Below are positions 28,171 through 38,182 of a DNA stretch of 64,000 nucleotides, piece after piece (positions within the stretch are counted from its first letter, which is position 1; every line of letters starts with the position of its first letter). The notes under the pieces are model-generated. The model was given only the letters and a program-made list of their open reading frames with translations. It was not told the DNA's origin and ran no database searches. The stretch is from Enterocytospora artemiae (lineage: Eukaryota > Microsporidia), in NCBI GenBank assembly GCA_038659295.1, contig JASNGC010000005.1:248001-312000 (forward strand). Direction: 5' to 3'. The translations under genes and the position numbers were made by a program.

Positions 28171-29247
28171 CTAATGAGATAGTCCAATACCTACCAGCTT
28201 TTTGTAGTTCTCTAAGCGACAAATTTGATCCCTTACACTATTTTCTAACAAATCCTCAAGAAATTCGCCAGAATTTTGATATATTTGCTGATGACCTCCT
28301 TCATATAATGCAAACAAGGTATTCTGTGGTCTTATAAAAAATAGCTCCTTGGATAGTGTGTATTTCACTATATCATCTGTATCTCCAGCTTTAATAAATA
28401 TTGGAATATTAGAAGGAACCTTTAAAATATTATCTTTAGAAATGAAACCAATATTATCAATGGGGCGTTTTAAGAATGAGGTGGCCAAATCTTGAGCTTC
28501 AGGTAATCCATCCAGAAAATCACCCAGTACATCTCTAGAAGCATCACTCAAAGAGGTGAACGGACAGTACAAATAGATTGAATCAACCAGATCAATTACA
28601 TCTTGATGTTCACAATCTTTAAAAAATTGGAGTATAATACCTGTACCAATAGAATGGCCAGCCAATATAATCTTTTTGGACCCATGTGTTTCAGAGAAGT
28701 AAGTCAACACCCTCTTTAACGATTCTGAAAAATTTTCTGGTGTTGGCTCCCCAATGGATAATCCATAACCACATAGATCCACTACTGCAAATATACAATC
28801 ATAGTCCTTTGAGAGGTTCGTTAGTTTTGTAAAATGTGTAAAGGTTTGCGCATTTATACCAGCCCCATGAACAAATAAAATCAATTTATAATCCTTTGAT
28901 GAGTCAAGTTGAGATGGTTCTATAATTAAAGAATGGGGAAGTAGAAGCTCGCCATTAAACTTTACTCCCAAATAGCCAGACTTAACAGATACATCACCAT
29001 AATTAGTGGCAACATTTTTCTCATCGTCCAGAAAGTATTGAGGCAATGGTTTATTACCTTCAAATTTCACATCCTTAATATCATCTTCACCTCGTTTCAG
29101 AATGATATCTCTTATAACAGTATCTATTATAGAGTTTGATCTAATCAACGATACCAATAAAAGCAAAACTAAGCCATTAAAGTTACAGTTCCTCATCAAT
29201 TTCAATGTATCATTAGTTCTGACAGAGAATTGCATCAAAAAATTCAT
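28171..29247 (-). CDS. Alpha/beta hydrolase (serine hydrolase), copy 1
   Basis: 358 residues. A single alpha/beta-hydrolase domain from about residue 95. The oxyanion strand LILFVHGAG is at 122-130 and the nucleophile elbow GHSIG has Ser199. An acidic residue lies in KAGDTDD (289-292) and His319 in GGH. The motif VVDLCGYGLSIGEPTPENF is shared with the next gene and recalls monoacylglycerol-lipase and ABHD12/17-like enzymes. Residues 20-38 are hydrophobic (signal peptide or anchor). No CCC is seen near the ATG at 29247. Internal ATGs at codons 5 and 18 would place the hydrophobic stretch nearer the start. The substrate is unknown, with a lipid ester most likely. Confidence 0.8.
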   Translation of the reverse strand: MNFLMQFSVRTNDTLKLMRNCNFNGLVLLLLVSLIRSNSIIDTVIRDIILKRGEDDIKDVKFEGNKPLPQYFLDDEKNVATNYGDVSVKSGYLGVKFNGELLLPHSLIIEPSQLDSSKDYKLILFVHGAGINAQTFTHFTKLTNLSKDYDCIFAVVDLCGYGLSIGEPTPENFSESLKRVLTYFSETHGSKKIILAGHSIGTGIILQFFKDCEHQDVIDLVDSIYLYCPFTSLSDASRDVLGDFLDGLPEAQDLATSFLKRPIDNIGFISKDNILKVPSNIPIFIKAGDTDDIVKYTLSKELFFIRPQNTLFALYEGGHQQIYQNSGEFLEDLLENSVRDQICRLENYKKLVGIGLSH

Positions 29248-30157
29248 TTTCTTACGGTAAAAAATTTTGGTTTTGAAACTTCCAATTTTAGCTAATAAAT
29301 TTTATTGAACTTGCAAGCTTTTTCCTTCCTTATTGTTTCTCTGTAAATGAAATATTGTGCTTGGTTTTCCATACTTTGAATTTGACTCATTGTTGAACTT
29401 AACTCAAAATTTCTGAATACAATAAAACAATAAATATTTCATTAACGGTAATATTTGTTAACTAAAATACAAATCTCATGTAGCTGCCCATAATTTTCCT
29501 ATTGTATTATTTCCTAATATGTACTACTTTATAGAAACAGATAATTATTTATTTAATAATCGAACCATCTCATTGGTAATAATAATTGAATTTTACGTTT
29601 CAACAATCAAACAGGCAATTACTGAATATGGTAAGCATAGTACCCAAGAAATCTCAATTAACAATCAATTACTTTAAGAAAAATTGTTTTAAGTGACATT
29701 TTAAAAATCTTCATAACAATTATTGATGAATTAATTTACTAGCATACATCTCTACAAAAACTTTTTCCTGCTAGAATTTAAAGCAATGTGATTGGAGTAG
29801 GTGAATTGAAAACTGAAAATCTTATTAGCTAGTCCCTTATAATATTTAACTATATTATGAAGGATATTTGATTTATTCTCCAATAATTATTATACCATCG
29901 CTGTATTTTTGCCTAATCAGTAAATTATAGCCCAAAAACAACCTATCAGCTGATAATCATCAACTACTGAAGAACAACAGTATGACTCATTAAATTGTGC
30001 ACAAAATACGACAGTTAATAAATATGCAAGTTTTAAATACCTATCAACTACAATCCAAGCATCTGTTCTGTTAAAGAGTGAGCAATAGTCATCCCTATTT
30101 TAGAGTCAAGAAGCCTTATAGGGATTTGTTTCAGCGAATATTGGGGAAGCAAACTTC
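29248..30157. other. 910-bp spacer between the two hydrolase paralogues
   Basis: No gene recognised. I looked for a third, decayed hydrolase copy on the minus strand and saw no GHSIG-, GGH- or PTPENF-like remnant. Confidence 0.5.
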
Positions 30158-31420
30158 CTACTTGAATAACTCTTTCAGCATATCCTCAGTTTGCTCAAAT
30201 ATGTAAAGATGTCCACCATTGTATTGAACAAACTTTGTATTTTGTGGCCTTATTTCATATAACTGTTCAGATAGCTTGTAGTTTATAATTAAATCATTTT
30301 TTCCAGCTTTGATAAGTATTGGCACGTCTGATGGGACCTCTAAGATATTTTTCTTAGAAATCAAATCTAGTCTTTTGTTTAATTTTTGCTCCAAAGAAGG
30401 ATTTAGAAAGAATAGCATTTTACAAAGGTTTCTCGGGAAAAAATAAGATATATTTCTGCATGTGTCTGCTGGTGAGGTGAATGGACACAATAAAAATAAT
30501 TTTTCGATGAGTTTTACATTCTTTTGGCTCTTATGATTTTTAAAGAACTGCAATGCAATTCCTGCTCCGATAGAATAACCTATTAGGATAATCTGTTTGT
30601 CTTGATGAATCTTTGAAAAATATTCAATACATGTATCAAGCGATTTAGAAAAGTTTTCAGGTGTTGGAGATCCTGTTGAATATCCGTAACCACATAAATC
30701 TACAATCATGAATATGCAGTTGTGATCTTTTGAAAGTCTGAATAACTCTACAACATTTGCAAAATTAAATACATTATCACCATTTCCGTGGATAAAAAGT
30801 ATTAATTTTTGCTGGGTCAAAGTACTATTTCTATGATTATCAGTGTTACCTGGGTGAATGTTTATAGTTGCTGAATTTGTCCCTTCATTCAGTTCTGATG
30901 GATCACTTGGTTTTATAATTAAAGCAAATGGACATAAAACCTCGTGCTCAGTTTTTACTTTTAAAAATCCTGCATAATAAACCACATCAGGCAGATGTGA
31001 TTTGACTTGTCCTATGCAGTTTATAAGTAATTGATTTGTAGGAGGAAAATCACATTTTTCTGGTAAAGTATCATCAAATTCCATATGTTTAATATATAAA
31101 ATTTGATTTTTGATAGTCGAACACAAAACATCAGAAATATTCCTTACAAAATAATTTTCTCTCTCTGGAATCGGGGTTAACAACAACCGAGTAGGTGTGA
31201 TAAGAGCAATAAAAAACAAAAACAGGGGAGATATTACAGTTATTACGGGTATAATAAGGTATGTCTTATTAATTTCTCCAATTTGAATTTTTTTTCTTCG
31301 AATAAGAAACCATATGAGAAATGTTGATAGTAACCAGGTTAAAAACAGCTGAGTAGTTATGTATCCTAGTGTAGATTCAATTCCAATGTCGATTCCGGAA
31401 TAAAATAGTGAAAGGGTCAT
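30158..31420 (-). CDS. Alpha/beta hydrolase, copy 2, with polytopic N-terminus
   Basis: 420 residues. The catalytic half closely parallels the neighbouring gene (LILFIHGNG, VDLCGYGYSTGSPTPENFS, nucleophile elbow GYSIG, acidic KAGKND, GGH), so all triad positions are kept. The N-terminus differs: three hydrophobic segments in the first 75 residues make this a multi-pass membrane protein rather than a secreted or singly anchored one. I chose the ATG at 31420 because CCC (31425-31427, minus strand) lies just upstream of it, seven codons inside the longer frame. A tandem duplication with divergence of the targeting part is inferred. Confidence 0.8.
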   Translation of the reverse strand: MTLSLFYSGIDIGIESTLGYITTQLFLTWLLSTFLIWFLIRRKKIQIGEINKTYLIIPVITVISPLFLFFIALITPTRLLLTPIPERENYFVRNISDVLCSTIKNQILYIKHMEFDDTLPEKCDFPPTNQLLINCIGQVKSHLPDVVYYAGFLKVKTEHEVLCPFALIIKPSDPSELNEGTNSATINIHPGNTDNHRNSTLTQQKLILFIHGNGDNVFNFANVVELFRLSKDHNCIFMIVDLCGYGYSTGSPTPENFSKSLDTCIEYFSKIHQDKQIILIGYSIGAGIALQFFKNHKSQKNVKLIEKLFLLCPFTSPADTCRNISYFFPRNLCKMLFFLNPSLEQKLNKRLDLISKKNILEVPSDVPILIKAGKNDLIINYKLSEQLYEIRPQNTKFVQYNGGHLYIFEQTEDMLKELFK

Positions 31421-31424
31421 TAAA

Positions 31425-31427
31425 GGG
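31425..31427 (-). promoter_or_regulatory. CCC start-proximal motif of hydrolase copy 2
   Basis: CCC four bases upstream of the ATG at 31420. It decides against the ATG seven codons further upstream. Confidence 0.55.
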
Positions 31428-31745
31428 ATTAAAATTGGCATTTTTTCAAGAGTTATTTAACCATTATTAAAAAATTGATCAAATAAAATTATTGATTTGT
31501 GTTATAATATATTATTTAAGATTTTCAAAAGGTGTACTTGAGTTAGTGATAATTAATTATTGGAGGTGATCTGTAAATGCACGGTATCTTAATAAAGCCT
31601 ATAATGAGCTTAATACAATTGAACTTATGAATTGGTATCAAATTCTCAATTAAGCTGTAAATATTAATCATAGATGCCATTTACTTTTATATTTGATGGA
31701 TTGATTTATTATCAGTTTCATTTGACAATACCATTGGATGTATTA

Positions 31746-32384
31746 CTAATGTGGAACTGATTTGTATCCATCTACAGCCAAGTTTCTTGTTGCCTTGGGT
31801 ATTTCGAACGTACAATTTTCCATACTTTTATTAATCTTTACTTGACATCCTAATCTGCTTGTGGGCCTTACTCCATACGCCTTATCCAATAGATCATTTT
31901 CCCTATCTGATATTTCGACGTACTTGTTGAAATCTACCCTAAACAGGGGCTCTAAGGAATCATTTTTAAATAGTTTGCTATCACAAATAATGTGACACGT
32001 AGAACATGCCTGGCTACCTTCACAAGCACCCTCCAGATGAATATTATTTTTATGAGCTGCATCCAACACGCTCATAGATTCAAATGCAGAAACAGGAATT
32101 GTTTTCTCTGCTTCTATAAACTTGATATTTACGGATTTTAACTTATGGTGATCTGTTTTACTTTCAACCGGTGCAATTGTAAATTTTTTTTTTATTTCTT
32201 GTTTAAAAAAATTAAGCATATTATCAGTAGCTAATCCAAATAGACTGTTTCCAAGTTTTGATAAACTTAATTTGGATTTGACCTTATCATTAAATTGGTT
32301 GGTGGCCTTACTTATAATCGAATTGCTGAACAAATTGTTTTTAGAATTATTCAACCATCTATTGACATTTTTTAAGCACGTCAT
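31746..32384 (-). CDS. YAH1: Adrenodoxin-type 2Fe-2S ferredoxin, probably mitosomal
   Basis: 212 residues. Donates electrons for iron-sulphur cluster assembly, the pathway retained in microsporidian mitosomes. The ferredoxin domain starts near residue 83. Ligands are C121, C127 and C130 (CEGSQACSTC, the C-x5-C-x2-C pattern) and C180 in RLGC. The interval between the third and fourth cysteines is longer than the usual 36 or so residues because of an insert around 135-155. The first 80 residues have no counterpart in the domain and are basic with hydrophobic patches, so they may hold a targeting sequence, although unusually long. CCC lies shortly before the ATG. Confidence 0.92.
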   Translation of the reverse strand: MTCLKNVNRWLNNSKNNLFSNSIISKATNQFNDKVKSKLSLSKLGNSLFGLATDNMLNFFKQEIKKKFTIAPVESKTDHHKLKSVNIKFIEAEKTIPVSAFESMSVLDAAHKNNIHLEGACEGSQACSTCHIICDSKLFKNDSLEPLFRVDFNKYVEISDRENDLLDKAYGVRPTSRLGCQVKINKSMENCTFEIPKATRNLAVDGYKSVPH

Positions 32385-32880
32385 TTAAATGGGACATTTT
32401 TAGATTTTCTTGGAAAGAAGGTATTTGATAAAAATGACATAACATTGTAAAAATTTACTCTATAAGTGAGTATGGCAATTGTTTAAATCATCGATGAGCA
32501 TGTATTCTATTGATTATTAAATGGTCGTTATAATTGAGCATTTCTTTTCTGAATGGTTATCAAATAATTATCCAGTTGTGATACAATCAAAATACTCACT
32601 AAAAACTTTGTTTGGAGATTAATTCGCAGCAAAATAAGTGACTATCCTTAATTAAGGAGTATACCAATCTAAATGTAATAATCAGTATTTATCTCATGAA
32701 AGATAGTAAACCAAAAGGCTAATAAATTAAAAATATACTATAAATATCTATCAAAGACTAAGATTATAAAATGGTAAATAGAAGATCAGGTTCTACATAG
32801 CATAGTTTCTGGAGAGTAATTTTTTTAGTTTATTCATTCTGCTTCTTAAAACCTATTTAATTTTTTATATCCATAGTTTT
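32385..32880. other. Divergent intergenic region, 496 bp
   Basis: AT-rich. CCC near 32393-32395 (minus strand) belongs to the ferredoxin gene. Nothing else recognised. Confidence 0.5.
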
Positions 32881-34233
32881 ATGAAAGATTCAAACAGAAA
32901 AATGAATAGTAGCTTTCTTTTAGATATTGGAGAACTAGATACTTCAAGCAGAGTAGAGTGTTCACTCGATGAAGACAAGAGTGTTTGTAACGCCACGATC
33001 AGTACATCTACAGAAGAAGTTGATAAACTTACGGTTAGTCAGCAAAGTAATATCAGTAATCCAATTGAAACTAATTCACAGAGTATTTTTTTCAGTTTAG
33101 ATGATAAAAATGAAACTTGCAATTTTGATAATGATACGATGGACAAATGTAACAGCCAAGTAATAAATGAAAACTCTGGGTGCTCTTATACAGAAGCTAG
33201 GACCTTAGAGGATAATTCCAGCGGGTACATTGATGGAAATATTTCATCAAACACAAATAAACGTTCTAACACAGACTCATCATGCTGTGTATCGATAAAT
33301 TTGAATAATCATTTAACTTATCAAAAGAATTCTGTTGGAGATACTTTTTATGGAATTTCCCAGTCTGTCGCAGAGTTTTTGAAAGTACGGAACAAAATAA
33401 TGAAAGAACTATCGATTGAATATGTTCAGAAAAGAATCTATCAAAAGATCAATGGATTAGAAAATTCGAATAATAAGGAAATCGACCTCTTTTTTTATGA
33501 AAAAGACAATTGTATTATCGATGAGGGGAATGATCAAAATAATGAAGATGTGGATGAGAATGCTAGTGAAGTCACAAATGGTGACTATATTATAGATGAT
33601 TCTATAGAAACAAACAATAAACCATCTATCTCAGCTTCGGACAAAGAAAATTTATTGAACACTAGTGGCAAATCATTTATAAACTCCTACATTCACATGG
33701 AAGCTGATGGCTCCGATGAGGAACTTGAAGATGAGAGCAATTTAGAAGTTAGTGATGGATTTATAACATCTGAAAATGAAGAGGAAATTGTAGATAACTT
33801 TCCAAATAGTCGAAAAATCAGGAATGAAATTCGACAAAATAATGAAGAGTTACAGAGAGAAGTTGAAGAAATGGAAAGAAGATACGGTAAAACCGATTCG
33901 GGGAAGATATTTCAAAATAAAGGAGATGTTGCTTATGAGGAGGAAGATTACGATAAAACTATTTGGGAGGAATCTAATGACGAATCCAGTATAATTCAAG
34001 AAATTGATTTAAGAGATAATCTATATGCTATCAATAATAGTTCATTTGACAATAGATCAATACAGCACCACGAACATATCAACTCTACAAGTAATAATAC
34101 CACAGATTTTGTAATAAGTTCTAAAAAAGTTAAGGAAAATATGAATACATCAGTCCCTCCTTTCAACAAGGAGGCTGTGTTAAAAAGATTAACCAAAGAA
34201 AAGGGATCCAACTGGAAGGGATTTATTAGATAA
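32881..34233 (+). CDS. Acidic low-complexity nuclear-type protein, possibly Mrc1/Claspin-like
   Basis: 450 residues, not firmly recognised. Very rich in Glu, Asp, Ser and Asn, probably mostly disordered. A more ordered patch lies near residues 160-200 (FLKVRNKIMKELSIEYVQKR). A cluster at about 275-305 (EADGSDEELEDE, then an acidic run) followed by a charged helix (RNEIRQNNEELQREVEEMERRYG) is reminiscent of the Mrc1-like domain of the replication-checkpoint mediator Claspin. The basic end reads LKRLTKEKGSNWKGFIR. No strong CCC is close to the ATG. Treat the family idea as weak. Confidence 0.6.
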   Translation: MKDSNRKMNSSFLLDIGELDTSSRVECSLDEDKSVCNATISTSTEEVDKLTVSQQSNISNPIETNSQSIFFSLDDKNETCNFDNDTMDKCNSQVINENSGCSYTEARTLEDNSSGYIDGNISSNTNKRSNTDSSCCVSINLNNHLTYQKNSVGDTFYGISQSVAEFLKVRNKIMKELSIEYVQKRIYQKINGLENSNNKEIDLFFYEKDNCIIDEGNDQNNEDVDENASEVTNGDYIIDDSIETNNKPSISASDKENLLNTSGKSFINSYIHMEADGSDEELEDESNLEVSDGFITSENEEEIVDNFPNSRKIRNEIRQNNEELQREVEEMERRYGKTDSGKIFQNKGDVAYEEEDYDKTIWEESNDESSIIQEIDLRDNLYAINNSSFDNRSIQHHEHINSTSNNTTDFVISSKKVKENMNTSVPPFNKEAVLKRLTKEKGSNWKGFIR

Positions 34234-34565
34234 AAAGAATGTTGTGGTATTACTCATACGCTGAAATTTTTGTATAACTGTGTATTGTCCTTGTTTGTTG
34301 GAGCTCAAAATGAGTTATTCTAATCTACCACCGTATTATACATGCATGCTATTAAAATATTCAAAAAAGATATTTAAAATAAAAATTACACAATGCTGAA
34401 GTCATAATCTAGAGTATTGAACTATGGTTTTACTTATCATTAACAAATAAACTAATCTTTTAGAACTGATATTAACTCAAAAGAATATAGAAGCTTTTAG
34501 TAAATTGATTGATACTATTATTGGATGGAAAACATTCAATATTAACCGTTTCTAATGATAAGCAT

Positions 34566-35768
34566 TTAATCACTTTTTTTGACCATATTCTCCATACTAA
34601 CCCTAATGAATTCTAGCCTCTCCATTAATGGAGGATGACTAAAATTGGCACAGGAATACCATGGATCATTAACCAGACAACTTTTATTTTCCTTGTGCAG
34701 CTTCTTCAGTGCAGACATCAGTTTATCTCCATATCCCATGTTTACTGCGTAACTGTCTGCTTCCTTTTCATGTTTCCTGGAAAGAAGATTAGACATAATA
34801 CCTGAAATAAATCCAATAGGTTCAATAAGATAAGTAAATGTCAGCATTTTGATAGCTGCAGGTTCTGTCGAAAAGTTGTATAAGATATTGAATACATAAA
34901 GAAATCCAAACAGCTTGAGGAATACAACCACCAGCATTTTGTAGATATGGTAATTCTTCCAATGGCCAAATTCGTGGCACAAAACTGCCAATATTTCTTC
35001 CTGATCTAAATGTTGCAGAATTGTATCATAGAAAACAATTTTCTTCAACTTTCCAAATCCTGTAAAATAGGCGTTTGAATGACCACTTCTTTTAGAGCCA
35101 TCCATTACAAACAGATCATCAACCCCGAACTTTACCTTCTCAGCTAGTTTTCTGATTTCTCTAGAAAGTTCACCGTCTTCCATCTTTTCAAATTTGTTGA
35201 ACAATGGAGCTATAAAATCAGGATAAATGAGAATCATAAAAATTTGGAAAGAACTCATAAATGCCCATAGGTAAGGGTAAAAGGAACTAAATCTGTTTAT
35301 AATACTAAAAACAACATACGAGAAGGGGGTGAGTATGATGATTAGTAGGATAAGATACTTTACAGTATCTGCAAAGAATGTTCCGATGGTTTTTTTGTTA
35401 AATCCATGTCTTTTTTCTAGAACGAAATCAAAGTATAGGTTAAAAGGAATCCTATACAATTCTTCTATAACTGAAATTAGAACAATCAGCGATACATCCT
35501 TGTCCAACCTTTTTATTGAAAGTGAATATAGCCAGTAGACATTAAATATGATGAATGCATTCTTGAATAGATTAAAAAACTCCTGAACTATAGAAAATCT
35601 AAGCTTATCCCTTCCATAGGAATTTGCACTATCAAACTCTACAGAAGAAGCTAAGTCTTGAGTTGAACTTGGTTGAGGCTTTAACAAGATGTTGTACTGG
35701 CGCACAGTAAGCACCATATTGATTACATGGTTGATGATGTATGGTATCAAGCAGTAAACAATATTCAT
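34566..35768 (-). CDS. STE24: CAAX prenyl protease 1 (M48 zinc metalloprotease, STE24/ZMPSTE24)
   Basis: 400 residues. An ER/inner nuclear membrane protease that removes the AAX tripeptide from farnesylated proteins and clears clogged translocons. The zinc motif HEFGH lies in VLCHEFGHWKNYH near residue 265, and the third ligand is in EKEADSYAVNMGY. Several hydrophobic helices surround them, as in the seven-helix barrel. Slightly shorter than yeast Ste24 (453). The start is the ATG at 35768, preceded by CCCC (35775-35778). The longer frame begins with a non-ATG codon. Confidence 0.93.
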   Translation of the reverse strand: MNIVYCLIPYIINHVINMVLTVRQYNILLKPQPSSTQDLASSVEFDSANSYGRDKLRFSIVQEFFNLFKNAFIIFNVYWLYSLSIKRLDKDVSLIVLISVIEELYRIPFNLYFDFVLEKRHGFNKKTIGTFFADTVKYLILLIIILTPFSYVVFSIINRFSSFYPYLWAFMSSFQIFMILIYPDFIAPLFNKFEKMEDGELSREIRKLAEKVKFGVDDLFVMDGSKRSGHSNAYFTGFGKLKKIVFYDTILQHLDQEEILAVLCHEFGHWKNYHIYKMLVVVFLKLFGFLYVFNILYNFSTEPAAIKMLTFTYLIEPIGFISGIMSNLLSRKHEKEADSYAVNMGYGDKLMSALKKLHKENKSCLVNDPWYSCANFSHPPLMERLEFIRVSMENMVKKSD

Positions 35769-36509
35769 GAAGAAGGGGTGCACAAAAAAAGAATTTAATG
35801 ACTTAAGCAAACTATTGCTATAGATGGATTTTCTATTAGTGCCCCATTAGTTGGATAACCTGTGGATTTACTGCTGGACATATGAAGACAAAAAGTCTTT
35901 TGTATGTATGTCAAAGGGATAAAACAAGTTATATTATGGTATTATAAATACAAGATAACAGGCCTATATTTAATCGAATGTTTTTATAAAAATACACAAA
36001 TACAGGATCTCCATTGGTAGACTAAAGAACATCATTATATGAAAGGTTAAGAATGTATATTTTATGTTTGTCTTCCCTTTGAAAACAAACTATTATCAAT
36101 TTCTTTTGGTCATTTCAATAATGTTTTTGTATGACTGAAGGAATTTCTCAAAGACTTCTCTCTTACATTCACTTTATTTGCCCATTTATAAATCTCATTG
36201 AATTGAAAAATATCACATAAATACATACCTCTAAAAGTAATACAACCCTTATTTGTATTACAAATTACAATTTATGTAAAAAGATTAATGGTATAATTTT
36301 CCAGTAATAGTTACGTGTGAAAAATCTCCAGTGTTGATAAAGAAGAGATCTAGAGGGTTACGCTTTATCCCATAATCTCTCACAGAACAAACAAATATGA
36401 GGCTTTTAAACAACACCATCCTCAAAAGATCCAAATTCTAAAGACAAGTTGATTACTGATGGAAATATACCTCTTAAATATTAACTCTGCTTACCTAGAA
36501 TAGTATTAT
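35769..36509. other. Intergenic region, 741 bp
   Basis: Downstream of eL30 and upstream of STE24, both on the minus strand. It holds a short inverted repeat at 36237-36261. The stretch 36320-36460 has a less AT-biased composition and could hide an RNA, but no family motif was recognised. Confidence 0.5.
36237..36261. repeat. 9-bp inverted repeat, 7-nt loop
   Basis: The arms GTAATACAA and TTGTATTAC flank CCCTTAT. The hairpin lies about 250 bp downstream of the eL30 stop. It may be chance in AT-rich DNA. Confidence 0.5.
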
Positions 36510-36836
36510 TTAATTATCTTTTACCTCGGCCAATTCCGCTTCACCCTGATCCAAAATAGATAATACAGATGATCTATGTTCTATCCCAGCAAGTGTGGTC
36601 AACTCATTATTAGACCCCTTGTAGAATTTAATTGGAATCCTCCCTGCCAGTGCACAGTAATACTCTATCTTTCTTCTAAGATGTTCTGGGAGGTTTGCAG
36701 CAACGACCACACATTTGGACTGCTTAGAAATAACACTTCTGATGGATTGGTTGAAACCAGCGACATACTTTCCTGTTCTGATAGCTAATGGAAGTTGGCT
36801 AGCAATCCCTGTCTTTTGCACTTGTTTTCTACTCAT
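36510..36836 (-). CDS. RPL30: 60S ribosomal protein eL30
   Basis: 108 residues, full length for the family. L7Ae/L30e fold: RTGKYVAGFNQSIRSV, then KCVVVAANLPEHLRRKIEYYCALA, both close to the canonical KSGKYVLGYKQTLK...AKLVILANN.P.LRK.EIEYYAMLA. It binds a kink-turn in 25S rRNA. No intron is needed to complete it, although introns occur in ribosomal-protein genes of some microsporidia. CCCC lies four bases upstream of the ATG. Confidence 0.96.
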   Translation of the reverse strand: MSRKQVQKTGIASQLPLAIRTGKYVAGFNQSIRSVISKQSKCVVVAANLPEHLRRKIEYYCALAGRIPIKFYKGSNNELTTLAGIEHRSSVLSILDQGEAELAEVKDN

Positions 36837-37022
36837 TTTGGGGTGCCAAGAGAAAGAATAAATTTTTTCTAAAAATTGTAAAAATCAACTACAAAAAACA
36901 TAAACATAGACATTTTAAAGTGGACCTTAACAATGATATACAAATAGATTCGTAAAAGTATCACACCAGATTTCAGCAAACCAATTGGACTGAAAAATTG
37001 ACTATACTTCTTACCCATCCCT

Positions 37023-37979
37023 ATGCCGTGCTTAAACCATTCTAATATTTCACCAAACTATAATAAATACTACAAATCCAAAAAATTGGGTGAGGGAACG
37101 TATGCCGTTATCTATTTGGCCCACATAATTCCATCTAGTAAAATCTCAAATTCAAAAATTCAAAAAGAATTACCCGAAAATATTTCAAATCTTCAAAAAG
37201 TGGCAATAAAGAAGATTAAAAGATCAGAATATAGTGAAGGAGCAGAGGTTTCGGCAGTTAGAGAAATAAAAGCCCTAAAAAACATCAATTCACCCTATAT
37301 ATTAGGCTTGTTAGATGTATTCAATCACAAGAATAACTTGCATTTGGTTTTAGAATATGTGGAAACGGATTTAGAACATATTATTAAAAATAAAAATGTT
37401 TTAATAATGCCAGGAGATATAAAGGCATGGCTCTTTATGCTTCTTACTGCCGTGAAATCTTGTCATGAAAGTGGATTTATCCACCGAGATATTAAACCAA
37501 ATAATATCCTCATTGGAGGTAATGGAATGCTAAAACTAGCTGATTTTGGTTTGACTCGACAAATATCGGATAGAATGACGCCCAGCGCAGTAACTAGATG
37601 GTATAGAGCCCCAGAAATGCTTTTGGGCTCTACTGTTTATGGAACAGTGACTGATATGTGGTCTGTAGGTGCTGTTTTTGCAGAAATGTTTTTGCGAGTT
37701 CCGTTTTTTGCAGGTGAGACAGATATTCAACAACTGGACTTAATATGCCAAGCGATTGGAACCCCAAAATCTCCAAAAATTGTGTTGAAAACCTATCCTC
37801 CCCAGAATTTGAAGAATATTTTTTCTGCCGCTTCGTCAGAAGCGATAGATTTAATGAAAAAACTACTAGAACTAGACCCAGACAGAAGGATTTCGGCAAA
37901 AAATGCACTGAAACATGCGTACTTCAGAACTTTACCGAGAGCTACAAGACCTGAGGACTTACCAGGACTAAACTTATAG
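37023..37979 (+). CDS. CDK7: Cyclin-dependent kinase 7 (KIN28, TFIIH kinase)
   Basis: 318 residues. Phosphorylates the RNA polymerase II C-terminal domain as part of TFIIH. Glycine loop GEGTYAVIY at 23-31, catalytic lysine K63, cyclin-helix motif EVSAVREIK, HRDIKPNN at 154-161, DFG at 174-176 and the T-loop with TPSAVTRWYRAPE. YRAPEMLLGSTVYGTVTDMWSVG and LLRVPFFAGETDIQQL are typical of CDK7 rather than CDK1. About 20 residues are inserted between beta strands 2 and 3 (33-58). There is no C-terminal nuclear extension. CCC immediately precedes the ATG. Confidence 0.9.
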   Translation: MPCLNHSNISPNYNKYYKSKKLGEGTYAVIYLAHIIPSSKISNSKIQKELPENISNLQKVAIKKIKRSEYSEGAEVSAVREIKALKNINSPYILGLLDVFNHKNNLHLVLEYVETDLEHIIKNKNVLIMPGDIKAWLFMLLTAVKSCHESGFIHRDIKPNNILIGGNGMLKLADFGLTRQISDRMTPSAVTRWYRAPEMLLGSTVYGTVTDMWSVGAVFAEMFLRVPFFAGETDIQQLDLICQAIGTPKSPKIVLKTYPPQNLKNIFSAASSEAIDLMKKLLELDPDRRISAKNALKHAYFRTLPRATRPEDLPGLNL

Positions 37980-38171
37980 GTACACCATGGCTATAGTCCG
38001 GTGGTGCGTTACGGTTGCATTTTAATGGTAAATATTTAAGATATACTTATAGATGTACCTAATACTTGGAGATGAATACTACGATAGTACACATTTACTT
38101 ATGTGATATCGTTTATATTATATTCTCAGCATAGTTTATAAATATTTTTTACTTTATGTACCCTGTTCTTA

Positions 38172-38174
38172 CCC
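38172..38174 (+). promoter_or_regulatory. CCC start-proximal motif of the L-type lectin gene
   Basis: CCC eight bases upstream of the second in-frame ATG (38183). A second CCC (38161-38163) lies between the first ATG and this one, so the downstream ATG is favoured. Confidence 0.45.
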
Positions 38175-38182
38175 TTATTTTA

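Noticed and set aside
32705..32790. U2-like CCAAAAGGCT string
   Set aside because: The rest of the conserved U2 5' region, including the branch-site recognition sequence, is absent.
37975..38020. Hairpin after the CDK7 stop (CACCA ... TGGTG)
   Set aside because: Only about five pairs form cleanly, within chance expectation.
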